A stretch of 64,000 nucleotides of DNA from Chitinophaga lutea (lineage in GTDB: Bacteria > Bacteroidota > Bacteroidia > Chitinophagales > Chitinophagaceae). This document shows positions 49,857 to 60,300 of the stretch, in pieces. Under the pieces are notes generated by a model. The model had not been told where the DNA came from and ran no database searches. It saw only the letters and a list, made by a program, of their open reading frames with translations. Position numbers and translations under genes: made by a program. How positions within the stretch are numbered: position 1 is the stretch's first letter; each line of letters begins with the position of its first letter. The DNA lies in contig NZ_RPDH01000002.1 in the NCBI RefSeq assembly GCF_003813775.1, forward strand, positions 930,001 to 994,000, given 5' to 3'.

Positions 49857-52436
49857 TTACCGGTTTACAAACAGGGCCATCAAACGGATGAGCAGCAGCG
49901 AGGCGATGCTGCACCCTGCGATCACCAGCCAGTCTTCCCCGCTCATATCCTGCAGCCGCAGCGCTTCCGCCACCGGCGGCACCACGCGGCAAAGCAGCGT
50001 TACGCCGAGGCTCAGGCCGAGCGCTCCCCAGAGGTAAGGATTGCGTATCACCGGGCCGCGGAAAAATCTTTCCCTGCCCGTGGTCATGTTCAGCGAATGC
50101 AGTAATTGCGAGATAATCAGCGTAAAAAACAAAACGTTGTTGGCGGCCCCGGGGTCGGATGTGCCACGCAGGGAGTCGGCCATAAAAGCCGCACCCAGCG
50201 CTGCGGCGCAGATGATGGCGGCGTAGCCCCAGATCACGGCCCAGTTCTTTTTACTGATGATGGGCAGTTTGGGATCTTTCGGCTGTTTCTGCATCACCGT
50301 ATCGTCGCCCTCCGTAAAGCCCAGCGCCATGGCGGGGAATACGTCGGTGATCAGGTTGATGAACAGGATTTGCAGGGCAAACAGCTGGAAGGGAAAGTTG
50401 AACGTGGCAATGAGGCCGATCACCAGCAGCTCGCTCAGATTGCAGGAAAGCAGGAATATGATGAAGCGGCGGATGTTCTCGAAGATGACGCGCCCCTGCC
50501 GCACGGCATGTACGATGGAAGAAAAGGCGTCGTCTTTCAGCACCATGTCGGCCACCTCCTGCGATACCTGCGTACCGCGGATGCCCATCGCGATGCCGAT
50601 GTCGGCTTTTTTCAGCGCCGGCGCGTCGTTCACGCCGTCGCCGGTCATCGCCACAATTTCACGGCGCTCCTGCAGCGCCTGCACCAGGTCAAGTTTCTGC
50701 GCTGGGCTTACCCTCGCAAATACGGGTATGCCCAGCCACTGCTCCGGGTCTTTCCCCATGTCCTTGCCGTTCATCACCTTGTCGTCTTTGCTGATACCCA
50801 GCTGCTGCGCGATGTTGGCGGCGGTGGCGGGATGGTCGCCGGTCAGCATGATGACGCGGATACCGGCGGTATGGGTTTCCCGGATCACCTGCTGTACGTC
50901 TTTGCGCGGCGGGTCGAGGAAACCGGTGACGCCGGTAAACACCAGCTCCTGCATGAACTCACCGTCCGCCGTGCTTCTTTCGGCATACGCATAACCCAGC
51001 GTTTTCAGCCCGGAAGCGGCCAGTTTGTCGGTTTGCGCCAGCCATGTTTTTTTGTCGCCCTCTTCCAGCGGCTGCGGGCCGCCGTCCTTGAACACCTGCG
51101 TGCACAGCGGCATCAGGTTTTCGATCGCGCCTTTGGCGGCTACCAGGTACCCGTTGCCGGAACGGTGGAGGGTGCCCATTACCTTGGTATCGGAATCAAA
51201 GGGAAACTCTTTTTCCCTGGGAAAATCCGCCGCAAGACGGGCAACATCCGCCCCGGTGTCGCGGGCGAATTCGAGAAGGCTCACCTCCAGCGGGTCGCCA
51301 ATCCCCTTTTTATCGTCGAGCGATGCGTTATTGCATAACACCGCCACCAGCTGCAGCTGTTTAAAATCCGGCGCATCGGGCGGTGAGGCGAGATCAACTT
51401 CCCCCGAAGGCACCGATGCGGCCGTTACCTCCATCTGGTTTTCGGTGAGCGTACCGGTTTTATCGGTGCAGATCACAGTAGTAGCGCCGAGTGTTTCCAC
51501 CGCAGACAGTTTTTTCACGATCACCTGGTGCCGCGCCATGCGGATCATCCCTCTGGCCAGCGCCAGCGTCGCCACAATGGGCAGCCCTTCGGGGATGGCC
51601 GCCACCGCGAGCGCGATGGCTGTTTTGAGCATTTCCAGCACCGGCACTTTATTCAGGAGCCCTGCGCCAAAAATCAGCAGCACGATAATTACCGTGATGC
51701 CGATCAGCCGTTTGCTGAAACTCTCCAGTTTTTTCTCCAACGGCGTGGCGGATTTCACCGCACCGGCCACCATGGTGGCGATATGCCCCAGTTCGGTCTG
51801 CATGCCGGTAGCGGTGCACAGCACATGAGCGTTGCCCTTCCGGATAAAGGTCCCTTTGTAGACCATGTTGGTCCGCTCGGCCAGCGGGGTATTCTCCTCC
51901 AGCTCGCCGGGTTCTTTTTCTACCGGTACGGATTCCCCGGTGAGGGCGGATTCGTCGGCCTGTAGATTGGTGGCCGACAGAAGGCGCCCGTCCGCCAGCA
52001 CCATATCCCCTGCTTCGAGCACCATAATATCACCCGGCACCAGTTCTTCCGACGGTACTTCCTGCAGCTTGCCGCCGCGAATGACCTTGGCCATCTGCGT
52101 CGCCAGTTTCTGCAGGGCTTCCATCGACCGTTCCGCCTGGAATTCCATCACAAAACCCACCACCGCATTCAGCAGTATCACAATGCCGATAGCGATCGCA
52201 TCCAGCCATTCCTTAAAAAAAATGGACATACCCGCGGCCACCAGCAACAGGTACACGACGGGGCTTTTGAACTGGTGCAGCCAGATCATCCAGGGCGAAC
52301 GGCTGCGTTTACCCGTAATCGCATTGGGTCCGTACTGCTGTAACCGTTCTGCTGCTGTTTCAGGCGACAACCCCTGTTGCAGGTCCGTACCTGACTGCTG
52401 TTGCAATGCTGTTAAAGAAGTAAAATAAGATTCCAT
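49857..52436 (-). CDS. Ca2+-type P-type ATPase (P2A)
   Basis: An 859-residue P2-type cation pump. The actuator domain has TGESVPVEKEPG and the phosphorylation motif ICTDKTGTLTENQM places the phospho-aspartate at about Asp325. MLTGDHPATAANIA and MTGDGVNDAPALKKADIGIAMG complete the ATPase core. The transport-site segments read AAIPEGLPIVATLALARGM (TM4), LLSCNLSELLVI (TM5) and FINLITDVFPAMALG (TM6), matching the Asn, Glu and Asp pattern of SERCA/PMR1-like Ca2+ pumps. There are about ten membrane segments. Export of Ca2+ (or Mn2+) is predicted. The start at 52436 faces the PAS protein with a 127-bp gap. Confidence 0.92.
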   Translation of the reverse strand: MESYFTSLTALQQQSGTDLQQGLSPETAAERLQQYGPNAITGKRSRSPWMIWLHQFKSPVVYLLLVAAGMSIFFKEWLDAIAIGIVILLNAVVGFVMEFQAERSMEALQKLATQMAKVIRGGKLQEVPSEELVPGDIMVLEAGDMVLADGRLLSATNLQADESALTGESVPVEKEPGELEENTPLAERTNMVYKGTFIRKGNAHVLCTATGMQTELGHIATMVAGAVKSATPLEKKLESFSKRLIGITVIIVLLIFGAGLLNKVPVLEMLKTAIALAVAAIPEGLPIVATLALARGMIRMARHQVIVKKLSAVETLGATTVICTDKTGTLTENQMEVTAASVPSGEVDLASPPDAPDFKQLQLVAVLCNNASLDDKKGIGDPLEVSLLEFARDTGADVARLAADFPREKEFPFDSDTKVMGTLHRSGNGYLVAAKGAIENLMPLCTQVFKDGGPQPLEEGDKKTWLAQTDKLAASGLKTLGYAYAERSTADGEFMQELVFTGVTGFLDPPRKDVQQVIRETHTAGIRVIMLTGDHPATAANIAQQLGISKDDKVMNGKDMGKDPEQWLGIPVFARVSPAQKLDLVQALQERREIVAMTGDGVNDAPALKKADIGIAMGIRGTQVSQEVADMVLKDDAFSSIVHAVRQGRVIFENIRRFIIFLLSCNLSELLVIGLIATFNFPFQLFALQILFINLITDVFPAMALGFTEGDDTVMQKQPKDPKLPIISKKNWAVIWGYAAIICAAALGAAFMADSLRGTSDPGAANNVLFFTLIISQLLHSLNMTTGRERFFRGPVIRNPYLWGALGLSLGVTLLCRVVPPVAEALRLQDMSGEDWLVIAGCSIASLLLIRLMALFVNR

Positions 52437-52484
52437 GCTGCCGGCTTTGGTTTATAATGGATTACAAACGGGATACCGCTTTTG

Positions 52485-52513
52485 TTGCGCATGATGTTTC
52501 GCCGCTATCTTTG
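52485..52513 (+). promoter_or_regulatory. Bacteroidota housekeeping promoter (TTG-N18-TATCTTTG)
   Basis: TTG at 52485-52487 and TATCTTTG at 52506-52513, separated by 18 bases, match the Bacteroidota -33/-7 promoter consensus. Transcription would start near 52520 and leave a leader of about 44 bases before the PAS protein ATG at 52564. Confidence 0.7.
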
Positions 52514-52563
52514 CATATTTTTTGCTATTTTCAATCCACACCTACGACTGAAACAAAAATTCC

Positions 52564-54114
52564 ATGATCAACCTATTCTCCCCCCTACGGACCGTATTGA
52601 TGTATTTCCTTTTCGGCGTCGTTTGGATATTGACGACAGATTCCCTGCTGCGCTGGATATCCGAAAATATGCCTTCTTTTTTCTGGCAGAGCCAAAAAGT
52701 GAAAGGGATTATTTTTGTAACCATATCAGCCTCCATCCTGTACTGGCTATTGCAAAAATACCTTAAATCGCTGCAGAGTTCGGAAATGGCCTATATGAGC
52801 ATTTTTAAAACCAGTCCCAACCCGATGTGGCTGTACGATGCGGAAACCTTTCACTTTATTGAAGTCAACGATGCTGCCATCACCACATACGGCTACAGCC
52901 GGGAAGAATTCCGGCGAATGACCATCCTCGATATCCGCCCGGCGGAAGATATCGAAAAGTTCATGAGCGGCAACCACCCGGCCGGTTCAGGTTTTATTCC
53001 CGGTACGGCATGGCGCCATCTGAAAAAAGACGGTTCCATCATCTATGTAGACATCCAGGCGTTTCATACGGAATACAAAGAGAAACATGTGGTGGTGGTC
53101 AGCAGCCGTAACATCACCGACAAGTACCTGGCAGACCAGGCATTAAGTGAGCAGCAGCAGCTACTCAGCACCATCATCAACAGTACCGACGACCTGATCT
53201 GGGCGGTCGACAACAACACCCGTTTGGTTGCGTTTAACAATGCCTTTAAAAACACCATCCAACAGCTGACAGGTATCGAAGCAAAACCTGGCGTCCGCGT
53301 GAGGGATGCGGAAGGAGAAGCGGAATACAAAAAATGGCAGCAGTATTACGAAGACAGCCTTGCCGGCAAGAAACAGATACTGGAAGAAGTACGTGAAATG
53401 GATAATGGTGTAGTATACGCGGAAATTACCATGGATCCCATCATCGTAGACGACCATGTTATAGGGGTGGCTTGTTTTGCCCACAACATCACGAAAAGAA
53501 AAGAACAGGAATTAGCGCTGACGAAGGTGCTGGAGCGATACGACATCGTGAACATGGCCACCAATGACGTCATCTGGGACTGGGACCTTGTCAACAATAC
53601 CGTCGTCTGGAACCAGAACATGCAGCTGCAGTTCGGCTACGAAGAGGTCCCTGACGAAGTAGGCTGGTGGGAACAAAGAATACATCCGGACGATGTGGAT
53701 GAAGTATTGAAAAGCCTGTATGAGAGAATAGCGTCCAAATTGAGCGCCTGGAAAATGGAATACCGGTTCCGCCATCACAACGGCACTTACCGGCATGTAA
53801 AAGACCGGGGATTTGCCATGTACAATGAAGAAGGAAAGGCTGTTCGCATGATCGGCGCCATACAGGATGTAGAAGACAAAAAGCAGTACATCGAAGAACT
53901 GAAAAAAGTAGCTCAACTGAGCTCCCACAGCCTGCGCAGGCCAGTGGCTTCCATGCTCGGCATCGTGGATCTGCTTAATAAGGAAGACTTCGCCCACCCG
54001 GACAATGCGCCCCTGCTGGGGCTTGTAGAAAAAGTAGCGCACGAGATGGACAGCATGCTACATGTGGTGGCGGAAAAATGCAACCGTATCTTCCGGCAAA
54101 CCGAGGAAGTGTAA
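52564..54114 (+). CDS. Membrane PAS sensor with histidine-containing tail but no ATPase domain
   Basis: A 516-residue protein. Two N-terminal membrane helices (about 9-27 and 46-62) are followed by three PAS/PAC units (about 75-190, 198-312 and 320-440). Landmarks are FHFIEVNDAAITTYGYSREEF, DDLIWAVDNNTRLVAFNNAF and VIWDWDLVNNTVVW/FRHHNGTYRHVKDRG. The last ~70 residues resemble a HisKA dimerisation helix pair with His455 in SSHSLRRPVASMLG. The reading frame stops there, so no HATPase domain exists. It may receive phosphate from another kinase or act by protein contact. A consensus promoter lies upstream. Confidence 0.85.
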   Translation: MINLFSPLRTVLMYFLFGVVWILTTDSLLRWISENMPSFFWQSQKVKGIIFVTISASILYWLLQKYLKSLQSSEMAYMSIFKTSPNPMWLYDAETFHFIEVNDAAITTYGYSREEFRRMTILDIRPAEDIEKFMSGNHPAGSGFIPGTAWRHLKKDGSIIYVDIQAFHTEYKEKHVVVVSSRNITDKYLADQALSEQQQLLSTIINSTDDLIWAVDNNTRLVAFNNAFKNTIQQLTGIEAKPGVRVRDAEGEAEYKKWQQYYEDSLAGKKQILEEVREMDNGVVYAEITMDPIIVDDHVIGVACFAHNITKRKEQELALTKVLERYDIVNMATNDVIWDWDLVNNTVVWNQNMQLQFGYEEVPDEVGWWEQRIHPDDVDEVLKSLYERIASKLSAWKMEYRFRHHNGTYRHVKDRGFAMYNEEGKAVRMIGAIQDVEDKKQYIEELKKVAQLSSHSLRRPVASMLGIVDLLNKEDFAHPDNAPLLGLVEKVAHEMDSMLHVVAEKCNRIFRQTEEV

Positions 54115-54141
54115 AAAAGGGCACTGCTTGCGCAATGCCCC
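54113..54141 (-). terminator. Rho-independent terminator ending the SusCD/GH29 locus
   Basis: GGGCA-c-TGC pairs with GCA-a-TGCCC around a four-base loop (54119-54140). On the minus strand the stem is followed by six T. On the plus strand the T-run is weak. It fits as the end of the fucosidase transcript. Confidence 0.75.
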
Positions 54142-54172
54142 TTATCTATAATTCAGGATCGAGCGTAGGTAT

Positions 54173-55585
54173 TTAGGTTTTTGCTTCCTGGTACTGCGCG
54201 TTGGTTTTGGCGCCACCCACCGCCTCCAGCACAATCACAGGCGGCATTTTGTACGCCTGTTGCGGCAGGTGAATAAAAAACTGGTCTTTCGCGATTTCTT
54301 CGACCTTCACATTTTTTCCCGCCAGCGTGGCTTTGGAAATTTTTGTGCCGGCGGGCACTTTCACTTTCAGCAAACCGTTCACCGGGATGTTGAACACCAC
54401 CATGTTGACGATGTTGCCGGTGCGGGGTTTGGTGAAATATCCCCAGTCCTGCTTCTCCCAGCCGGCGTAATCACAATCATAGATCACCTGCCCGTTCTGC
54501 TGCATCCACGCCCCGATGGTACGCGCGATGTGCTGTTCTTCCGCACGGATGCTGCCGTCGCCGGCAGGCCCGAAATTCAGCAGAAAGTTGCCGCCCATGG
54601 AAGTGGTATGCACCAGCATTTCCAGCAGTTCAAGCGGGCTTTTCACGTGGCTCACCGACCAGTCTTTATGGTACCCCCACTGGTTTTCGGGCACCGTCAT
54701 ACAGGCTTCCCAATCCCACCTGGTGACCTGTACGTCTTTAACCGGGTTCGGCAGGCGGCGTTCGTAACCGGATTCATAATCCCCCATCAGCTTACCGTTG
54801 GAATCGATGTGTCGTTTGCCGAAATCATCGGCGCGCAGACGGCTGTTCACCACCGCGCCGGGCCGGATCTTTTTCAGCATCTGCTCCACCTCCAGCGTCC
54901 ACCAGCCGTTCTTTTTGATGGAATTGTCCCAGGTACCGTCGAACCAGAACGCTTTAACGGTCGGGTAATTGGTGGCCAGCTCGCGCAACTGGCCGGAGGC
55001 GAACTGCAGGAAACGGCGGAAGGCCACACTGTCTTCCGGCGATTTGATATCGTACCGCCAGTCCGGGTGATGCCAGTCGAGCACCGAATAATAAAAATTC
55101 ACATCGATGCCTTCGGCATTGTACGCTTCCACCAGTTCTTTGAGAATGTCTTTTTTATACGGTGTGTTGCCGATATTAAAATCGGTGTATTGGCTAGGCC
55201 AGAGGCAAAACCCTTCGTGGTGTTTGGTAGTGATGGTCATATACCGCGCGCCCATCTGTTTGGCCATCTTCGCCCATTGGCGGGCGTTGAATTTCACCGG
55301 GTTGAACTGGTACATCAGCGAATCCCAGGTGGAGGTGGGTATTTTGGCGCTCGACTTCAGGAACTCCGCCGCATAGTTATACGTTTTACCGTTCCACACC
55401 CCGCCGGGGATGGCGTACAATCCCCAGTGGATGAATTGCCCGAAGCGGTTGCCGCGCCATTTGTTCATGGCTTCGTCGGTACGTTTGCCCGTGTACTGGG
55501 CGCCATACTTCAACGGAACTTCCTGTGCTGAAACGCCGGCACTGAAGGTCAGTGCCAGCGCTAAAATGCCTGTTTTTATCTTCAT
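54173..55585 (-). CDS. GH29 alpha-L-fucosidase
   Basis: A 470-residue secreted glycosidase removing terminal alpha-L-fucose. Signal peptide MKIKTGILALALTFSAGVSA is followed by the GH29 barrel: FGQFIHWGLYAIPGGVW (HWG at 53-55), YMTITTKHHEGFCLWPS, NFYYSVLDWHHPDW and the nucleophile Asp216 in KAFWFDGTWD. GGNFLLNFGPAGDGSI and a C-terminal beta domain complete it. The acid/base residue is not assigned with confidence. It is the last gene of the PUL, 12 bp after SusD. The product likely acts in the periplasm or at the surface on fucosylated glycans. Confidence 0.92.
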   Translation of the reverse strand: MKIKTGILALALTFSAGVSAQEVPLKYGAQYTGKRTDEAMNKWRGNRFGQFIHWGLYAIPGGVWNGKTYNYAAEFLKSSAKIPTSTWDSLMYQFNPVKFNARQWAKMAKQMGARYMTITTKHHEGFCLWPSQYTDFNIGNTPYKKDILKELVEAYNAEGIDVNFYYSVLDWHHPDWRYDIKSPEDSVAFRRFLQFASGQLRELATNYPTVKAFWFDGTWDNSIKKNGWWTLEVEQMLKKIRPGAVVNSRLRADDFGKRHIDSNGKLMGDYESGYERRLPNPVKDVQVTRWDWEACMTVPENQWGYHKDWSVSHVKSPLELLEMLVHTTSMGGNFLLNFGPAGDGSIRAEEQHIARTIGAWMQQNGQVIYDCDYAGWEKQDWGYFTKPRTGNIVNMVVFNIPVNGLLKVKVPAGTKISKATLAGKNVKVEEIAKDQFFIHLPQQAYKMPPVIVLEAVGGAKTNAQYQEAKT

Positions 55586-55597
55586 GAATTGTTTGTT

Positions 55598-57352
55598 TTA
55601 CCATCCCGGGTTCTGCACCAGTTCCGGCATTTTATTGATTTCGGACTGTGGTACGGGCATAAAATACATCTGAGGGCTGCTGAACGTTCTTTTCTCGAAA
55701 GCGAACCGCTCATAGGTAAAATTATCACCATTTTTTGTGATACGCATCCCGAACATATCCCCGGCGCCTGCCTGGTCGAAAGTTTTCCAGCGAAGCAGGT
55801 CGAAGAAGCGATGACCTTCCTCAAAGGCCAGCTCTACCCTTCTTTCGTTCCGGATGGCGTCGCGCATCGTTTCTTTGGTGAGGCCTGCGGGCAGCTGGTA
55901 CGGGTTCAGGCCGGCACGGCGGCGGATGGCTTCCACCGCGGTATACACGTCGGCAACAGGGCCGCTGTGCTCGTTCAATGCTTCGGCATAATCCAGCAGG
56001 ATCTCCGCGTAACGGATCGGCGTGAGACAGCGGGTGGGCGTTACACCATAGGAACCGCCGGCATTTTCGTCCATCATTTTCCGCCACAGGTAACCGGTGC
56101 GGGTGGAGTTGGAATTGGTATTCAGCCCGTCCTGCGGCGCCAGCAGGTAGAGCCATACCGGATCTTTCCGGTTGTTGGTGCTCAGCAGCCAGGGGGCGCC
56201 GTTATACAGGATGGACAAATAAAACCTCGGATCGCGGCCTTCGTACGGCCTGGCGGCATTGTACCCGCTGCTTGCATCGGCGATCCTTTTGCCGTTGGCC
56301 ATGGGAAACGCGTCTACCAGCTGCTGCGTCGGGAAACTGTACGTTTGTCCGCCGCGCGTACTGGGCAGCAGCATATTTTCCATAAAACGGTTATTGCCCT
56401 GCATGATCTGGAACACGTGCTCCTTATTCTTACGCTGGATGAAGGTGCTGTAAAAACCGTTACCGGGCCGGGTGACATTGTCTTCAATGAGCTCGTACAT
56501 GTTCAGGTTCATCACTGCTTTGAAAGCATCGGCCGCCAGTTTCCAGCGGTCGTTGGAGGCGCTTTCATAACCCAGCACTTTTTTCTGCTCCGCGGTCTGG
56601 CCGAGGTTGCCCCCGTTGAACAGCGGGCTGGCGGCCAGCAGCAGCATTTTGGCTTTCACAGCCAGCGCCGCGCCTTTGGTGGGCCGGCCGTATTCGCCGC
56701 CCAGTTGTTCGGTGGGCAGTACGGCCGCTGCTTCTTCCATTTCTTTCACCACGTAAGCCACACATTCTTCGAAGGAAGCACGCGGTTGGGTGAAGTCGTC
56801 CGTCAGCGTATACAGCTTGTCGCCGATCAGGGGTACGCCGCCGTGCGTACGCACCAGGTGGAAATAATAATAGGCGCGCAGGAAGCGGGCTTCGGCTTTG
56901 GCGAGCTGTTTCCTGGCTTCAGACAACGGCCCCTTGTCTACGTTCCCCAGGAAAATGTTGACCCGGCGTATGTTGGTATAAGGCGTGTTCCAGTGATCGT
57001 TGCGCATCCTGGCGAACTCCGCCACACCCGAGAAAGTAGAGGAGTTGTAAGCCTGCGCGGTTTGCGCCACGGCGCCGCCCCAGCGGATTTCAGAGTCGTC
57101 GGTGGCATCGGAGAACGACCAGAGGCCGCCGCCGAACAAACCGTTGTCGAGAAAGTAGGTGTAAGACAGGTTACGGTAAATGCCGTTGAGGAACTGCATG
57201 GTCAGCGCACTGTCCGCGAAGGTTTTTTCCTCGTTGATGGTGCCGGTATCGGTCTTGTCCAGGAAACCGTCGCCTTTCTTGGTGCAGGCTGCAAACAGCA
57301 TCATCGCTGCCGCCGTTCCGAAAAATAAAGTATGCAAATTCTTTTTTCTCAT
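55598..57352 (-). CDS. SusD/RagB-like surface glycan-binding lipoprotein (pair 1)
   Basis: A 584-residue lipoprotein with signal MRKKNLHTLFFGTAAAMMLFAAC (lipobox before Cys23). The SusD TPR-type fold shows ARFLRAYYYFHLVRTHGGVPLIGD, the adjacent helices around SFEECVAYVVKEMEEAAAVLP, and TKGAALAVKAKMLLLAASPLF. Near the C-terminus are IRYAEILLDYAEALNE, RRRAGLNPYQLP and IRNERRVELAFEEGHRFFDLLRW. It partners the SusC 8 bp upstream and captures the oligosaccharide at the cell surface. Confidence 0.94.
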   Translation of the reverse strand: MRKKNLHTLFFGTAAAMMLFAACTKKGDGFLDKTDTGTINEEKTFADSALTMQFLNGIYRNLSYTYFLDNGLFGGGLWSFSDATDDSEIRWGGAVAQTAQAYNSSTFSGVAEFARMRNDHWNTPYTNIRRVNIFLGNVDKGPLSEARKQLAKAEARFLRAYYYFHLVRTHGGVPLIGDKLYTLTDDFTQPRASFEECVAYVVKEMEEAAAVLPTEQLGGEYGRPTKGAALAVKAKMLLLAASPLFNGGNLGQTAEQKKVLGYESASNDRWKLAADAFKAVMNLNMYELIEDNVTRPGNGFYSTFIQRKNKEHVFQIMQGNNRFMENMLLPSTRGGQTYSFPTQQLVDAFPMANGKRIADASSGYNAARPYEGRDPRFYLSILYNGAPWLLSTNNRKDPVWLYLLAPQDGLNTNSNSTRTGYLWRKMMDENAGGSYGVTPTRCLTPIRYAEILLDYAEALNEHSGPVADVYTAVEAIRRRAGLNPYQLPAGLTKETMRDAIRNERRVELAFEEGHRFFDLLRWKTFDQAGAGDMFGMRITKNGDNFTYERFAFEKRTFSSPQMYFMPVPQSEINKMPELVQNPGW

Positions 57353-57360
57353 GATCGCGA

Positions 57361-60300
57361 TTATTTAAATGAAACCTGCAGGCCGAAATTGTAGATTTTT
57401 TGTTGCGGGTATTTGCTGTATGCCTCTACCTGGCCGCCGCCGCGCTGCGACTCGGGATCCACGTCGTAGATCTTCAGGTTGTACCAGGTCATCAGGTTGA
57501 GGCCGTTGGCGTAGAAGCGGATGTCCTGCACGCCTACCCTGCGGCTGAAGGATTTGGGAATGTGATACCCGATCTCCAGGTTTTTGAGGCGCAGATAATC
57601 CACCGGCCTTAACCAGAAAGTAGACAGGTCGAAGTTCACACCGCCCAGCCTCGGATACTCCGCCACGTCGCGGGTTTCAGGCGTCCAGCGTTTTTTGTGG
57701 ATCTCGGAAGGAAGACCGTTGGAGTTGCCGATCTGCAGTAGTGTGGACGCATCCATGCTGCCGCGGGCGGCGCCCTGGAACATCACGGAAAAGTCGAGGT
57801 CTTTGTAAGAGAAACCGGTGCTGAAACCATAAGTCACCTGCGGCAGGTTCGGGAAACCGATCGGGCCGATGTCGTTGGCATTGATCAGGCCGTCGCCGTT
57901 GATGTCTTTGAACTTGATATCGCCGGGCTGTACGGTTTTACCCACCACCTGCGGGCTTTTGGCCACATCGGCGTCATCATAGTAAAAACCGTCGAAAGTA
58001 TACCCGTAGATCTGCCCGATGGGGCGGCCGGTTTGCGCCAGCAGCGGGTTGGCGGCATTCTTCGGCTCGTCGCGGTACAGCACGAGGTTTTTGGCGAATG
58101 AGAAATTGCCTTTTACAAAATAGCCTACATTGCCAATCTTGTTGTTGTGGCTGATGTCGAGCTCATATCCTTTGTTGCTCACCCTGCCTACATTCACCGG
58201 CGGCAGGGAAAGGCCGGCAAAAGCCGGTACGGTGCCCCGGGTGGTGAGGATGTCGTACCGCAGGTTATCAAAATAATCGGCGATCACTTCCAGCTTGCCT
58301 TTGAACAGGCGCAGCTCGATACCGAGGTCGAGCTTGCGCTCACGCTCCCAGCGCACGTCGTCGTTGGCCAGCGCGCCAGGCGTTACTACCGGGTATGTGT
58401 TGGGGCTTTCGCCGAAGTTATAGTCCTGCGAAGGTTTGGAATAGATTTCTTCATACAGGTACTGGAAAGAGTTGCCAAAGCGGTCACTGCCCACTTCCCC
58501 ATATGAACCACGCAGTTTCAGCTGATCCACGAACCGTACATTATCCTTGAAAAACGGCTCCTCGCTGATGTTCCAGCCGGCAGACACGGCGGGGAAATAG
58601 CCGTACCGTTTGCTGGCTTTAAAGCGGTCGGTGCCATTGTAACCCATGTTGAACTCCAGCAGGTATTTGGAATGGTAGTCATATCCAAGTCTGAACGAAT
58701 ACCCCCGGAAGTTTTCCGGCACGTCGGCGGCATCTATCCTGGTGCGTTGGTTAAAGAGCGCGAGGCTGTACAGGGTATGTTTGCCAAAAGCCCTGCGGTA
58801 ATCGAGCATCAGCTGGGTATTGAGAATACGCTGCGGTTTCTCGCGGCCACTCTGCCAGCCCGCATCCTCCGCCAGAACGGGGATGCGCGACAGCGTGGGG
58901 AATACGGCATCGTAACGGTCGGCGCCGGCAACGTATTCATACACCGGGAACCTGCCGCGGGTCTGGCTTCTGCGCGACTGGTAATCGTTCGTATACGCCA
59001 GCGTACCGCGAACGGCGAGGCCCTTGGTGATGAAGTCCAGTTTATGGTTGGCGGTCAGGTTCAGATTGAGGTCGTTGTTATACTCTCTCAGATAGCCGGC
59101 ATACTTGAGGATGCCCACCGGGTTGAGCGTAAAGTCTTTCCTGCCGCCGAAAGAACCGTCCGGGTTGTATACGGGATACACCCAGGGCGCCAGCAGGCCG
59201 GAAGTGATCCTGCGCCAGAAAGGCCATGCGCCGCCGGCCATCACGTCGGGGAAGTTGGGCTCGTTGATCTCGGAGAGGCGCGCGGAAAGATCGAGCCGCA
59301 GGCTCAGATCTTTCGTCACGTCCACATCGAGGTTGGAGCGGAAGTTGTAACGTTTCAGGTAATAGTTGCTGTTGAAATCTTCGTCCTTCGGCAGGTCTTT
59401 CATGATACCGTTCTGGAAAATGTAACCGAGCGATACAAAATAACGCACCGCTTCGGTGCCCCCGCTGATGTCGAGGTTGTTACGCTGCTGCACGGTGTTG
59501 TTTTTCATCACTTCATCGTACCAGTTCACGTTCGGGTATTTGTAAGGCTCGTCGCCGAGGCGGAAATGTTCGAGTGCTTCCGGTGTGGTATACGCCTGCG
59601 GCAAAATGGGCGGCAGTGCGGTGTTGGAATTGGTCGCCTGCTCCATCAGCAAAGGAATCGCTTCGTGGGAAGGCAGGGGTTTGCGGTACACGGTGGGCTG
59701 CTGAAAACCGGTTTCGGAACGGAACGTGATTTTCGGCGGGCCCTGTTTACCGCGGCGGGTGGTGATCACCAGTACGCCGTTGGCACCTTTGATACCATAG
59801 ATCGCGGTGGTGGACGCATCTTTCAGGATGGCGATGCTTTCCACTTCGTTCGGGTCGATCTGGCTCACGGCGTCATAAGAATATTCGATATCATCTACGA
59901 TGATCAGCGGCTGGCTCGTACCGTCGTTGTAAGAGCTCACGCCGCGGATGAAGAAGTTGGCGCCGTCGCGGCCGGGCTGGCCGCTTTGCTGCTGCTGGAA
60001 AAAGCCGGGCAAACGGCCCACCAGCGAGTTCTGGATACTGGCCGCCGGGCTCTGGCGAAGCTCCTTGCCGGTGATCATGCTCACGGCACCGGTGCTCGTC
60101 ATTTTCTTCTGTTTGGCAAAACCCACGGTCACTACCTCACCCAATCCGGTTACGGCATTGTCCATCAGCACCTCGATACTGTTTTTGCCTTTTACGTTCA
60201 CCGTTTTGCTGGCATACCCCACAGACGAAATCACCAGTTCGTTGCCGCTTTTGAGCACGATGGCGAATTGCCCCTTGTCGTCCGTCAGCACCCCGTTTTT

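Noticed and set aside
55589..57328. 579-residue + frame opposite SusD
   Set aside because: Antisense shadow of a clear SusD lipoprotein gene.
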